From DATFXM01 sp035315885 (GTDB lineage Bacteria; Acidobacteriota; Blastocatellia; UBA7656), in NCBI GenBank assembly GCA_035315885.1, contig DATFXM010000067.1, positions 1 to 43,733 on the forward strand: 43,733 nucleotides of DNA. Reading direction: 5' to 3'. The translations under genes were made by a program, and so were the position numbers. The first letter of the stretch is position 1; every line of letters starts with the position of its first letter. Below, in pieces: positions 1-10,802 of this stretch. Under the pieces are notes generated by a model, which was not told where the DNA came from, searched no databases, and worked only from the letters and a program-made list of their open reading frames with translations.

Positions 1-934
1 TACCGCCGTGGTGGCCGCCGCCTGGATGTCCTCCACCGCCCCCACCGGTGGGCCATCCACCAGAGTACCAGCCCCCTGACGGATTTCCATTCCAGTACCA
101 GTATGGGTTGCACACCGAATATCCCCAGCCGTACGGCGATGCAAAGCCGCCGGTCCAAGGCAGAAACGTGTAGCAACCACAGAACCGGTCGAAGATCCAG
201 GTGTTGATGACGTTAGTTATCAGCCCGCTGCTTCGCAGTTGATTTCTATTCAAACTACGATTCAGCGCGATCAGAGACCTAGCCCGATCCTTGCTCCACA
301 CGTCGAACGCGTCATCTGAGTTCCTATCGAGCTTGCCCACCAGTGGACTTTCGGAAGAAAAGGTCACCTTTCGGCCCTGCTTGATCTCGGTATCGCCGAC
401 GAAGGCTTTTCCTTCCCTGGCTGCAACTGCAAGCTGCTCTCCGTTCAGGTCAATGCGATAGACACCGGTACGAATCAGATACACGGTCGACTTCAAAGCA
501 TTAACAGTGATCCAACTATCAAGCGAGGCTTCAACGATGATTGACCCGCGCTCGAGCGTGAGCTCTTGCCTTGCGTCCCCATCGAACTGGAAGACAACCT
601 CCGAGTTGCCCGACAGTCTGAGATAGACGCCCGGAGTCAGGAGCACTTCAGCGCGTCCCGCTGTATTGCTCCTCAGTCGATCGTTGATTTCCAGTTGATC
701 GCCTACATTGAGTTTCTTCCAATCAGGTTGTTCGGTTTCGAAGAGTCTGGCCCAGCCAGTGTTTTCGTGTCTGGAATTAAGTTCGCCTTCGATCAGGCTT
801 ACGATGCCCGGCTTTGCCGACACTACATACTTCTGTTGTTCGCCGGGTGGTAGAGGTTTTCGATCCTGCGCGACTGCAGAGATCGCAAGAATAAACAGCG
901 TTGTTATCGTAAGGAGTGATTGTTTCCGATTCAT
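1..934 (-). CDS. FecR-domain secreted protein (3' end cut by window edge)
   Basis: The open frame runs from an ATG at 934 off the left edge, giving 311 residues without a stop. The N-terminus MNRKQSLLTITTLFILAISA followed by VAQ looks like a Sec signal peptide. Residues about 45-190 read like a FecR domain: GIVSLIEGEL, a 'VGDQLEINDRLRSN' stretch, then LERGSIIVEA and an 'LKSTVYLIRTGVYRID' strand. The visible C-terminal part is rich in Trp, Tyr, Gly and His (WYSGGW, HPGGGHH), as in many acidobacterial FecR proteins. FecR domains in anti-sigma regulators sense outer-membrane signals; stand-alone secreted forms like this have no established role. No sigma factor is adjacent. It is divergent from the PP2C gene across a repeat-filled gap. 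Confidence 0.75.
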   Translation of the reverse strand, partial: MNRKQSLLTITTLFILAISAVAQDRKPLPPGEQQKYVVSAKPGIVSLIEGELNSRHENTGWARLFETEQPDWKKLNVGDQLEINDRLRSNTAGRAEVLLTPGVYLRLSGNSEVVFQFDGDARQELTLERGSIIVEASLDSWITVNALKSTVYLIRTGVYRIDLNGEQLAVAAREGKAFVGDTEIKQGRKVTFSSESPLVGKLDRNSDDAFDVWSKDRARSLIALNRSLNRNQLRSSGLITNVINTWIFDRFCGCYTFLPWTGGFASPYGWGYSVCNPYWYWNGNPSGGWYSGGWPTGGGGGGHPGGGHHGG

Positions 935-1074
935 TTGACCCCCTTCGCCGTGGCCCTCGTCATTGGACGAGCCAAAGGTGTTCCAGCGGGCTAGATCCTC
1001 CAAAGCCAGCTTGGGAGTTTTTGCCAGGGTCAGCCACCCATCCGGTGCTCATTATACGACGCTGGTGGGTGGCG

Positions 1075-1326
1075 TCAAAGAGCGAAGGGGCGAATGGGCG
1101 AGCCGGAGAGGAGGGACGCGGAGACGCGGGGAGGAGAGACGCGGAGAGGAAGCGAATGGGCGAAGGGCCGATACCCGGAGAAACCGTTAGGTCTCGGGGT
1201 TCACGAGACACCGCACCTCCCCATCTCCACGCCTCCGTCTCTCCCCTTCGCCCTTCGGTAGCCATCTACGCGTCTGTCCTCCCCGCGTCGCCCCTTCGCC
1301 CATTCGCCCCTTCGCTCCCCTCCCCA
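1075..1326. repeat. GC-rich short-word inverted repeat cluster (R1)
   Basis: This fills most of the 433-nt gap between the divergent FecR and PP2C genes. The left arm (about 1075-1180) is built of words such as GCGAAGGGGCGAATGGGCG and GGAGAGACGCGG. The right arm (about 1222-1326) carries the reverse complements of the same words (CGCCCCTTCGCCCATTCGCC, GTCTCTCCCC). The two arms could fold into a long imperfect hairpin. The same word family recurs after radA (32776) and before the M1-like gene (33330). Open frames across it are low-complexity artefacts. Confidence 0.85.
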
Positions 1327-1367
1327 TTGGCTACCTGCGCGACCGGCTGGTAGCATATCGCCTCATC

Positions 1368-2606
1368 ATGGACGTCAAGGATAGCAGTATTGAAACTCTG
1401 GTGGACTCGGTCCGAAAGGTCAGCAGCTCGCTAGACCTCGACGAAGTCATAGACACAATTTTCGAAGCCGTAAAAGAACTGATCGACTATTCGGCCGCGG
1501 TCATTTGCGTCTTAGACGAACGCACCGGAAACATCCTGGAACTCAAGACGATGGGCTATCCCCCTCGATGGTTCAAGGAGGATTTCCTGACTTCGGGCAG
1601 CGGCATCATCGGTTGGGTTATAAAGAACTGCCGCGGAACCGTAGTCAACGACGTAAAAACCGACACCCGATACGTCAAAGCTCGCCAGGAAACTCGTTCG
1701 GAAATCGCCGCGCCAATCACCCGTGCCGATGGAAAATGCATCGGCGCCATCAACCTCGAATACGATTCGCCTTCCTTTTACGACGAACACAGTCTCGAAT
1801 TGCTGACTATGTTTGCCTCCCTCGCATCGGCGGCCATCGATCATACCCTGCTCTACCGCCAGGTGATGAAACAGCGGAGAGTCGAAAGCGAATTGGAGCT
1901 CGCCCGCAAAGTAGTCGAAGGCCTCATGCCAAGATCCTTTCCAAAGATCAAAGGCTACGACATGCACGGGACTACAATGCCCGTTCGCGAGATCGGGGGC
2001 GACTACCTGGATTTCATCGATTCGATCACCGACCGCCTTGCGGTGCTCGTGGCCGACGTATCAGGCAAAGGGCTTGCCGCGGCGTTGATCATGGTGACGT
2101 TCCGCGCCTACATCCACGCAACGGTGATAAACGAATTCGCGATGAGGGTGGTGATGTATCGCGTAAACCGGCTCATATTCGAAGCTACCGAAGGCGAACG
2201 ATTCATCACCTGCTTCTACGGCCTTGTTGATCCCGACCATCGCCGGCTCCTTTACATAAACGCGGGGCACAACCCGCCGCTACTGCTGCGGGCCAACGGA
2301 CAAAAGCAGCTTCTGGATCAAGGCGGACTGCCGCTGGGGATCTTTGACAATTCGAAGTACTCCGAGTCGGTCGTGGATTTCGAGCGTGGCGACGTGCTGG
2401 TCATGTACACCGATGGCGTGATTGAAGCTCTGAATGAGCGCGACGAGCAGTTCGGGCTCGAACGGCTGGAGCAGACCGTTCTGGCAGTACGGGATCGTAC
2501 GGCTGCGCAGATCGTACAGAGCGTGACTGAAGCGGTCGACGCTTACTCGTCGGAGGTGGGCGGTCCTGAAGACGACCTGACCGTATCGGTAATCAAGGTG
2601 CTCTGA
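1368..2606 (+). CDS. GAF domain / SpoIIE-type PP2C serine phosphatase (RsbU-like)
   Basis: The 412-residue protein has a GAF sensor domain (about 10-165), a short helical linker (about 165-190) and a SpoIIE/PP2C-type phosphatase domain (about 195-410). The phosphatase metal motifs are present: GGDYLDF, VADVSGKGLAAALIM, YTDGVIEALN and the C-terminal GPEDDLTVSVIKV with its Asp pair. Family members dephosphorylate anti-anti-sigma (STAS) proteins in partner-switching stress pathways, and the GAF domain would supply the signal. No STAS or anti-sigma kinase gene is adjacent, so the partner lies elsewhere. ATG at 1368 lacks a clear Shine-Dalgarno. An alpha/beta hydrolase follows 16 nt downstream and is probably co-transcribed. 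There are no transmembrane segments, so it is cytoplasmic. Confidence 0.9.
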   Translation: MDVKDSSIETLVDSVRKVSSSLDLDEVIDTIFEAVKELIDYSAAVICVLDERTGNILELKTMGYPPRWFKEDFLTSGSGIIGWVIKNCRGTVVNDVKTDTRYVKARQETRSEIAAPITRADGKCIGAINLEYDSPSFYDEHSLELLTMFASLASAAIDHTLLYRQVMKQRRVESELELARKVVEGLMPRSFPKIKGYDMHGTTMPVREIGGDYLDFIDSITDRLAVLVADVSGKGLAAALIMVTFRAYIHATVINEFAMRVVMYRVNRLIFEATEGERFITCFYGLVDPDHRRLLYINAGHNPPLLLRANGQKQLLDQGGLPLGIFDNSKYSESVVDFERGDVLVMYTDGVIEALNERDEQFGLERLEQTVLAVRDRTAAQIVQSVTEAVDAYSSEVGGPEDDLTVSVIKVL

Positions 2607-2622
2607 TCGGGAGAATCGTTAA

Positions 2623-3483
2623 GTGGAGCCGATTTCGCACTACTACTATTCGCACCGTCTCAAGCTTCACTTCTGGGACTGGGGTCAAGACGGGAAACCG
2701 GCGCTGGTGCTGGTTCACGGCGGATTGGATCACGCAAGAAACTGGGACTGGGTCGCGCGGGCGCTTCGAGAACATTTTCACGTTTATGCGCTCGACCTGC
2801 GCGGCCATGGAAACAGCCAGTGGGCACCGGGCGCGCTGTACAGCGTAGCCGAACACGTTCTGGATCTGTCAGCGCTCGCAGATATCATCGATGCGTTTCC
2901 GCTGTACCTTGTGGGTCATTCGCTGGGCGGAATAGTTTCGCTGATGTACTCGGGAGTCTATCCTGATCGTGTGCGCAAGGCAGTGGTCATCGAAGGTCTC
3001 GGGCCGCCTCCAACGCACCGCATCTTTCGGCCGGGCTCAGAGAGATTGCGGACCTGGATCGAGTCGATCAGAGAGTGCGAACGGCGAGACCCTCATAGCT
3101 ATCCCGACCTGGATTCGGCCGTTCGACGGATGAGAGAGGCGAATCCTCATCTCTCCGATGAGGTGGCCCGGCATTTGACCCTTCACGGCACCAACTGGAA
3201 ATCAGACGGATCTCTGTTGTGGAAGTTCGATAACTACGCGCGGCCTTTCTCGCCGTACGGGCACAACCGGGAAGACTTCGTGGAGATAATGGGACAGATC
3301 GAGTGTCCGGTGTTGCTGTTCTGGGGCATGGAGAGCTGGGCTCAGGACCCGGAAGCGGACGGCCGGGCACAGGCGATCAGGAACCACCGTTTGGTCAAGG
3401 TGGCCAATGCCGGCCACTGGGTGCATCACGATCAGTTGCAGGTCTTCTTAAGTGAGACTCTGGACTTTCTCGATAAGTCTTAG
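2623..3483 (+). CDS. alpha/beta hydrolase
   Basis: The 286-residue protein has the alpha/beta hydrolase fold. An oxyanion-hole HGG occurs at about residues 32-34, the nucleophile elbow GHSLGG has Ser100, and the catalytic His is in NAGHWVHHD (His265). The acid is probably one of the Asp residues after FWGMESWAQD. 'DLRGHGNS' at about 58-65 is typical of the esterase/epoxide-hydrolase/haloperoxidase branch. There is no signal peptide, so it is cytosolic; the substrate cannot be inferred. Translation starts at a GTG 16 nt after the PP2C stop, which suggests an operon. A repeat cluster starts about 10 nt after its stop codon. Confidence 0.88.
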   Translation: MEPISHYYYSHRLKLHFWDWGQDGKPALVLVHGGLDHARNWDWVARALREHFHVYALDLRGHGNSQWAPGALYSVAEHVLDLSALADIIDAFPLYLVGHSLGGIVSLMYSGVYPDRVRKAVVIEGLGPPPTHRIFRPGSERLRTWIESIRECERRDPHSYPDLDSAVRRMREANPHLSDEVARHLTLHGTNWKSDGSLLWKFDNYARPFSPYGHNREDFVEIMGQIECPVLLFWGMESWAQDPEADGRAQAIRNHRLVKVANAGHWVHHDQLQVFLSETLDFLDKS

Positions 3484-3491
3484 CACAAGTG

Positions 3492-3577
3492 ATTTCAGAT
3501 CTCAGATTCAGATCTCAGATCTCAGATTCAGATTTCAGATCTCAGATCTCAGAACTCAGAACTCAGAACTCAGAACT
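3492..3577. repeat. short-word repeat cluster between convergent genes (R2)
   Basis: Tandem degenerate words CAGATCTCAGATCTCAGATT pass into repeated AACTCAG heptamers. The cluster fills the gap between the alpha/beta hydrolase stop (3483) and the VWFA stop on the other strand (3580), leaving about 10 nt and 3 nt. The CAGATCTCAG words belong to the same family as 18013-18060 and 21709-21815. Confidence 0.85.
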
Positions 3578-3579
3578 TC

Positions 3580-4620
3580 CTAATGCCCGACCGCTTGATA
3601 GCTCCTTCTTGCGCGGACCGCCAGGTCTTGTCGGCTCACTTCAACCCTGATTGAGTGCTTTTGTCCGTCGGCCTTTCCCGGGTCCGGATAGAACCCAAGT
3701 CGATACTGGTGCCTTAGCTCCTCGGCGATCTCGCTGAATGTGGACTTCAAGTCCTCGACCTTGCTCGAAAAGAAGCGGCCGGCCGAGACCTCCGCCAGAC
3801 TGGTCAGGAAGTCCTCCGCGCGTTCATTTCGCTGAGATGCTCGACCGCCTCGACGGTCCTGACCCTGAGGAAAGCGGTCGCGACCTCCCCAGCCGCCTCG
3901 CCCTCCGTGTCCCCACTGAGGACCGCCGTTTCTGTGTCCAAAGCGAGTCTCAAAAAACACCGGATACACCATCGCTCCCGATTCCGAGGCCTTGTCGAAC
4001 AGTTCGTCCTCGGGGACATAACTGCCGGCGTCTTTGCCGTCCGTGAGCAAGATGATGGCTTTCCGGCCCTCAACGTTCTTGAAGTACCGGTCAAACACCT
4101 GGGCTACCGCGTCGCGCAGCTTTGTTCCGAACCTCCCGGGGTTCTGCGCGCTCTTGACGGCATGCTCGAGCTCGCGCTGATCCGATGTCAGCCCGCACAA
4201 AACCCTAATCTCAGCATCGAACGTGACGACCATCGCCTTGTCTTTGGGTCTCAGCTCCTTTAGAAACTTTGTGGCGGATTTCTTGATATCGTCGAGGACT
4301 CCAGCAGTGCTCTGACTAGTATCGAGAAGAAGAGCTACGTTGAGCGCTTCTTCTTCGGTATCAAACACCGCGATCTTTTGCTCGGCACGATCCTCGTAAA
4401 GCTTGAAGTCCTCGCGCTTCAAATTCGAGATGTATCGACCGCCCCTGTCGCTGACGATTACCGGCACACTCACCAGCGTGCTCTTGAGTTGAATCGCATC
4501 TTCGTTCGATTGCTGCTGCTCGGGACGGCTTCGGTCTCGCTGCCCTACTCGACCTGACTGCGCATTCAAAGTAACACTCAGGCAGAGCACTACCACTGCC
4601 ACGCGGAAGGGATTTCGCAT
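3580..4620 (-). CDS. VWFA-related acidobacterial secreted protein
   Basis: From the ATG at 4620 the protein has 346 residues and a Sec signal peptide (MRNPFRVAVVVLCLSVTLNA). A GTG at 4632 would add four residues. An N-terminal beta domain ('LVSVPVIVSDRGGRYISNL', 'FKLYEDRAEQKIAVF') precedes a von Willebrand A domain with a metal-site motif DTSQS and a later TDGKDAG. This architecture is the acidobacteria-specific VWFA-related family, which helps place the organism. A Gly/Arg-rich insert (about residues 228-265, with GHGGRGGWGGR) interrupts the VWA domain before the C-terminal 'HQYRLGFYPD' strand. It is last in a minus-strand set after DUF1800 and DUF1501 genes. Its role is unknown; adhesion or surface protein-protein contact is likely. 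Confidence 0.85.
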   Translation of the reverse strand: MRNPFRVAVVVLCLSVTLNAQSGRVGQRDRSRPEQQQSNEDAIQLKSTLVSVPVIVSDRGGRYISNLKREDFKLYEDRAEQKIAVFDTEEEALNVALLLDTSQSTAGVLDDIKKSATKFLKELRPKDKAMVVTFDAEIRVLCGLTSDQRELEHAVKSAQNPGRFGTKLRDAVAQVFDRYFKNVEGRKAIILLTDGKDAGSYVPEDELFDKASESGAMVYPVFFETRFGHRNGGPQWGHGGRGGWGGRDRFPQGQDRRGGRASQRNERAEDFLTSLAEVSAGRFFSSKVEDLKSTFSEIAEELRHQYRLGFYPDPGKADGQKHSIRVEVSRQDLAVRARRSYQAVGH

Positions 4621-4705
4621 AGTACTTCTCACAAAAAACAGGGGGCCTTCCTAACGCGAAGCGCCGAGTGGTATTAGTCCTCAGGGCTCATTCGCTGCTC
4701 GAAGC

Positions 4706-5974
4706 TCATGACCTCGCGAGGAACCGGCGGAAGTTCTTCGGATCAGGACTGAATCCCGGAAAGATCGCGTTGAGGTCGCTCGCACCCATGTGTCGTGCGG
4801 CAATTTCCGCGAAGATGTTTCTGAAGTCGGTGGTCAGCGTAAGATCGCGCCCTTCATACAACTGTTCGGTGGCAAGCCCGGGCCATTGGCCGTACACTTT
4901 CCCGCCCGCGACCGCACCACCAAGAACAAATAAACAACTCGCGTGTCCATGATCGGTTCCACCCGAGCCGTTCTGTCTTATTGTTCGACCGAACTCGGTC
5001 ATGGTTATTACGACTACGTTGCGCATCCGATCGCCCAGATCCTTGTAAAGTGCAGCTATCCCCTGACTGAAGTCCTGTAAGCGGTTCGCAAGCTGACCTC
5101 GACCGTTACCCTGGTTGACGTGAGTGTCCCAACCACCCACGTCGGTGAAGGCAACCTCGATTCCTATATCAGCCTTGATTAGCTGCGCAATCTGAAGCAG
5201 TGCGTTTCCAAAAGGCGAGCGAGGGTAGTTTGCGCCGTTTGCGGCGGTGTACTGTTGCGGATTGGCCTTCTTCAACATCTTGACGGCTTTGAATGCTTCC
5301 TGACCTGTGCCGCTCAGGACGTCGGTCATGCTCTGCTGATAGAGTTCCTCGAATCCGGAGGCAACCTGACCTCCGCCTTGCCCGGCGCGCACGCCGAATT
5401 CATTGATGTTGGTCATTGCCACTGCGGGAGCGGTGCCCATCAATGTTCGGGGCAGATTTGCGGTGAGCGAAACTGCGCGAAAAGGACTCGCCTTCGGATC
5501 TCGCCTCGACTGAAGGTACCTGTTAAGCCATCCTTCACCGGTTCCCTTGTTCCCCGGCGTCGCCGATTCCATGTAGTCTTGTGCATCGAAGTGCGATCGG
5601 GTGTTGTCAGGCGAGCCTACGGCGTGAACTACTGCCAGGTGGCCTTGATCCCAGACCGGTTTGAACGGAGCGAGCGAGGGGTGAAACCCGAAGAACCCGT
5701 CGAGGTCAATTGCAGTGTCGGTAGCTCCGCGAGATGGAGATTGAATAGCTATTTGAGGCCTCACGCTGGCGTAGTTGCGATCGCCGAAGGGGACTACGGC
5801 TGAGATTCCATCCATCGCACCCCGCTGAAAGATAGCGATGAGAATTGGTCTGTCCCTGTCTGGCCCGGTGTAGTTCTGTGCAAGAGCTACGCGCTTCAGG
5901 AAAGAGGGCGCAGCGGCGAGGCTGGCCATTGCCACTCCCGATGACTTCAGAAAGAATCTTCTTGTTACTGCCAT
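4706..5974 (-). CDS. DUF1501 family Tat-exported protein
   Basis: The 422-residue protein begins with a twin-arginine signal (TRRFFLKSSG), a hydrophobic stretch and an Ala-rich cleavage region. Hallmarks of DUF1501 (sulfatase/alkaline phosphatase-like fold) are visible: 'QRGAMDGISAVVPFGD', 'SHFDAQDYMESATPG', 'GGWDTHVNQG', 'TMTEFGRTIRQN' and 'GTDHGHASCLFVLGG'. DUF1501 genes are normally paired with DUF1800 genes, as here (DUF1800 lies 153 nt upstream on the same strand). The pair is exported and common in Acidobacteria, Planctomycetes and Proteobacteria, but its reaction is not established. A Shine-Dalgarno-like ACGGAG lies upstream of the ATG at 5974. Confidence 0.92.
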   Translation of the reverse strand: MAVTRRFFLKSSGVAMASLAAAPSFLKRVALAQNYTGPDRDRPILIAIFQRGAMDGISAVVPFGDRNYASVRPQIAIQSPSRGATDTAIDLDGFFGFHPSLAPFKPVWDQGHLAVVHAVGSPDNTRSHFDAQDYMESATPGNKGTGEGWLNRYLQSRRDPKASPFRAVSLTANLPRTLMGTAPAVAMTNINEFGVRAGQGGGQVASGFEELYQQSMTDVLSGTGQEAFKAVKMLKKANPQQYTAANGANYPRSPFGNALLQIAQLIKADIGIEVAFTDVGGWDTHVNQGNGRGQLANRLQDFSQGIAALYKDLGDRMRNVVVITMTEFGRTIRQNGSGGTDHGHASCLFVLGGAVAGGKVYGQWPGLATEQLYEGRDLTLTTDFRNIFAEIAARHMGASDLNAIFPGFSPDPKNFRRFLARS

Positions 5975-5997
5975 GGTCGAACTCCGTTCTATCAGGT

Positions 5998-6124
5998 TAC
6001 TGAGTTTCTGGTTTCTGGTTCCTAGTTTCTGGTTTGTTTTCTACTTCCTGGTACGTTTATGCGTGAGCCTTGTTATCGCCTAAGCCTTGATCCATCAAAC
6101 CAGAAACCAGAAACTAGAAACCCG
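5998..6124. repeat. TTTCTGG-word inverted repeat (R3)
   Basis: The left arm (5998-6040) is AGTTTCTGGTTTCTGGTTCC followed by more of the same. The right arm (about 6098-6120) is AAACCAGAAACCAGAAACTA plus GAAAC. The arms are separated by about 55 nt and can pair. The cluster occupies the gap between DUF1800 and DUF1501 and stops about 8 nt from the DUF1800 stop codon. It is the only occurrence of this word family in the window. Confidence 0.85.
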
Positions 6125-6127
6125 AGA

Positions 6128-8215
<2,088 letters not shown>

Positions 8216-8400
8216 AAGTCTACCTCTTGAGCGTCCGTGTTCGATTATTATGGCGAGTTTTAGCGGGCCGGGGAAACCGCCGTTCACGACTCATCATATC
8301 GACTTAGACTCTCGGCAGGTGCTTTTGGTTTGAAAAACTGTCTGTCTCTTGGGGATTTCGAACGGGTCCCGCTATGGGGCGTTGTCTTAGCTGGATTTTT

Positions 8401-9456
8401 CTAAGTCAGAAGCTGCTGCTCAGAACGGACATTGGGATCCGGCCGGCGCGAGGCATGTTCGAGGTGCGCAGTCCCAAAGGCGCTTATCGTCTCTACGTGA
8501 CGCCACCTGACAGCGTGAACTCGGCGGAAGATTCTGATCTTCATCTTTCCAATCTCGCTGTTGATGCAGTAAACCGGCTCGCCGTCGGGATCGACGTAGG
8601 TCACCTGCAGCATATCGCGCAACCGGCATTGAGCTACACCCTCAAGCCGCAAGCGCGCGCCCATCGCGGTGAACGACCAGTAACCCATGCCCAATCGGCG
8701 CCTCCACTGGTCGGCAAAGCGAACCCTGACGAAAGAGTGTACTTCGCCGCGGTGACGCAGCATCAGGGAGTTGATCTGGGGAAGCATTACCCCTCCGCGT
8801 CGCGGACGGGCGGACAAACCTTCGAACACGGTGTCCGGATGTTTTTCGAACGCGTTCGAGTGTGCCCACACCCACTCGTCGACGTGCTTACGTCCCCAGA
8901 GATGGGATTGGCATCCTGGTTCCTCATTCAAGATAATTTCGCGGCCATCCACCCGCAAGACACCGCTTAGTCTTATATCAAGGTTAGGCGAGCAAATGTG
9001 CGACACCGGCTTCACTAGCTGAGCGACTCGAGGGCTTATGTGACGGTACGTGGTCTGATTCGGAGAGAATCCCAGGTCCCAGGACACTCGATGGCCATTC
9101 GATTCGGCGACTCCGACAGCCCTGGAACTCGATAGCAGGGTTTCTCCCGCGCAGAAGATCGGTCCATCGTGTTCGGCAGTAATCAGCTTGCGCGGGTCGA
9201 GTTCTTGTTTGATCACAAAATTATTGGCTGGATTTTTTTGATCGTAGAATCCAGCCCATACCGCGGGCAAACGCTCTGTGGACCCTGACTCGGGACAGTC
9301 AATTGTGTAGCGCAACCAGAACCCGCGTTGAGTAGTCCGCTGATTAAAGGTAAGAAACCAGACCTCGTAGTGTCCGGGAGCACAAGATCTCAACCTGCAG
9401 ATGTTGTCCGCGAGGTTGGCGGCTGCGATCTCTCCATATTTGAAGTTGATCGCCAT
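8401..9456 (-). CDS. lipocalin-like beta protein, possibly CrtC/tocopherol cyclase-related
   Basis: The preferred start is the ATG at 9456 (MAINFKYGEI; 351 residues). An earlier frame start at 9510 lies inside a repeat cluster and merely translates it. The protein has no signal peptide. It is strand-rich, with 'GHYEVWFLTFNQRTTQRGFW' near the N-terminus and 'QSHLWGRKHVDEWVWAHSN' in the middle. The latter resembles the H-x-W-G ... W-x-W motif of two-domain lipocalin-like enzymes (hydroxyneurosporene synthase CrtC, AttH, tocopherol cyclase). I cannot assign a substrate, and no carotenoid or quinone genes are next to it. It is last in the CYTH - nucleotidyltransferase - kinase set, 147 nt after the kinase across a repeat. 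Confidence 0.65.
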   Translation of the reverse strand: MAINFKYGEIAAANLADNICRLRSCAPGHYEVWFLTFNQRTTQRGFWLRYTIDCPESGSTERLPAVWAGFYDQKNPANNFVIKQELDPRKLITAEHDGPIFCAGETLLSSSRAVGVAESNGHRVSWDLGFSPNQTTYRHISPRVAQLVKPVSHICSPNLDIRLSGVLRVDGREIILNEEPGCQSHLWGRKHVDEWVWAHSNAFEKHPDTVFEGLSARPRRGGVMLPQINSLMLRHRGEVHSFVRVRFADQWRRRLGMGYWSFTAMGARLRLEGVAQCRLRDMLQVTYVDPDGEPVYCINSEIGKMKIRIFRRVHAVRWRHVETISAFGTAHLEHASRRPDPNVRSEQQLLT

Positions 9457-9476
9457 ATAGGGACGTAACTCCGACT

Positions 9477-9618
9477 TCTGAAGAAGTGCTGAATGCTGAG
9501 TGCTGAGCACGAACCTCCAAAAGCTGCGCTATCTTTCTTAATGAGTGCGAACTCTCGTGACCTGAGAACTAAGCTTTCGAGGTCCCTACTCAGCACTCAG
9601 GACTCAGCGCTCAGCACT
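9477..9618. repeat. CTCAG-word inverted repeat overlapping a stop codon (R4)
   Basis: The left arm (about 9484-9510) is AGTGCTGAATGCTGAGTGCT; the right arm (about 9589-9617) is ACTCAGCACTCAGGACTCAG followed by CGCTCAGCACT. Words have a period of 7. The right arm runs into the 3' end of the AmgK-like gene, so its last codons (SAER, stop at 9604) are made from repeat sequence. Confidence 0.85.
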
Positions 9619-10692
9619 TTCCAATAGAGACCGAATCGCGCTGAATCGGTTTAGCGCTGCCAGCGCCGAAAGAGCCCGCTCCTTCGCCGGCGCGATGTAT
9701 GGTAAATAGATCGGATTCCCCGCGACTGCTTGAGACGCGTACGTGCCGATCACCTTCAACATCCGTTGAACCGTCATGAGCTGCAGCTCGATTTCAAAAT
9801 CCCTCAAGTCCTCGATCGGAAGCTTCGACCGGGATTTCATTTCCACGAATTCCCGCGTTAGTTGATCCGCTGATGCTCGATCCAGCGGAGAGTAGGGGTC
9901 CGAAAGCAGAGACGCAACGTCATAGCTCGTTGGACCCATTCGCGCGTCCTGAAAATCGATCACGAACATCTCTTCGTCTTTTATCATCAGATTTCGCGCG
10001 TGATAGTCCCGATGAGTGAACACCCTTGGACGCGACGCCAGCTCCGAGCACAACTCCTTGAACTCCGCCTGAACACTGTTCGCCATAGCCGGACTTAGCT
10101 TCAGTCTCAGATGCTTGTTTACGTAGTTCGCAAAAAAGAAACCAAGCTCCCACCGGAGCTTGGCCTCGTCAAACTCGAGGACTGAACAAATCGAATGACG
10201 CTCGAGAACGAAACGAGTCGCGTCCTGAATCTGAATCAGAACCTCGAGGGCCCGGCGGTAAGCGGCTACAACCTGCTCATTTGTTTTGGAACTGAGCCAA
10301 TCCTGAAGCCTCGTATCGCCTACGTCCTCGAGCAGCAGCGCACCTTCGTCTCCGGATACTCCGACTATTCGCGGCACCGGGACGCCAGCTTCGAGAAACA
10401 GAGACGTCGTCTCAATGTGCGCGCGGGGATCGTTGGCGAATGTCAGTCGTGCAGCGGGATTTGAAATCTCGAGTTCAGCGAGCCGCTCGACCGCGCTGAT
10501 TCTCTCGTCGAAAGGCTCCGAATACAGGACCGCAATCACGCTGCGGTTTCCGATTCTTGCGCGGAAATACTCCCGCGTAGACGCATCACCGGTGACCTTG
10601 TCGAATTTGACGTCGTCCGGAGGCGAGTCCAGGGTTTGTGCTGCGAGCGCCACAACTGCGCTCAGATGATTGGTCAAATAGGTCGACGTCAT
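9604..10692 (-). CDS. aminoglycoside-phosphotransferase-fold sugar kinase, AmgK-like
   Basis: From the ATG at 10692 it has 362 residues, close to AmgK (about 340). The N-lobe 'VTGDASTREYFRARIG', hinge 'ALLLEDVGDTRLQDWL', catalytic loop 'FTHRDYHARNLMI' and metal-binding 'VIDFQDARMGPTSYDVASLL' are all present. FQDA-x-x-GP-x-x-YD-x-ASLL is characteristic of the AmgK branch, which phosphorylates MurNAc/GlcNAc at C1 in peptidoglycan recycling. The upstream gene is a sugar-1-phosphate nucleotidyltransferase, as MurU is for AmgK. The pair therefore suggests salvage of cell-wall sugars into a nucleotide sugar. The exact sugar is inferred, not shown. A TTG at 10806 would overlap the upstream gene and adds no recognisable domain. 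Confidence 0.8.
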   Translation of the reverse strand: MTSTYLTNHLSAVVALAAQTLDSPPDDVKFDKVTGDASTREYFRARIGNRSVIAVLYSEPFDERISAVERLAELEISNPAARLTFANDPRAHIETTSLFLEAGVPVPRIVGVSGDEGALLLEDVGDTRLQDWLSSKTNEQVVAAYRRALEVLIQIQDATRFVLERHSICSVLEFDEAKLRWELGFFFANYVNKHLRLKLSPAMANSVQAEFKELCSELASRPRVFTHRDYHARNLMIKDEEMFVIDFQDARMGPTSYDVASLLSDPYSPLDRASADQLTREFVEMKSRSKLPIEDLRDFEIELQLMTVQRMLKVIGTYASQAVAGNPIYLPYIAPAKERALSALAALNRFSAIRSLLESAER

Positions 10693-10802
10693 TAGTTGCT
10701 CACAAAAAGATCTTCGACTGTTGGTTCGTTGAACGGGTCTGACTGCAACTACGAACGTGCCCAGCTTCGGTTGGCGAGTCGGTTGCGAGCCAGGCAATGC
10801 AG

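Noticed and set aside
916..1353. Open frames on both strands across 916-1353
   Set aside because: They translate the GC-rich repeat arms into Arg/Gly/Pro/Ser-rich low complexity; no ribosome binding site and no family features.
9457..9510. Upstream start for the lipocalin-like gene
   Set aside because: The extra residues are a translation of the CTCAG repeat.
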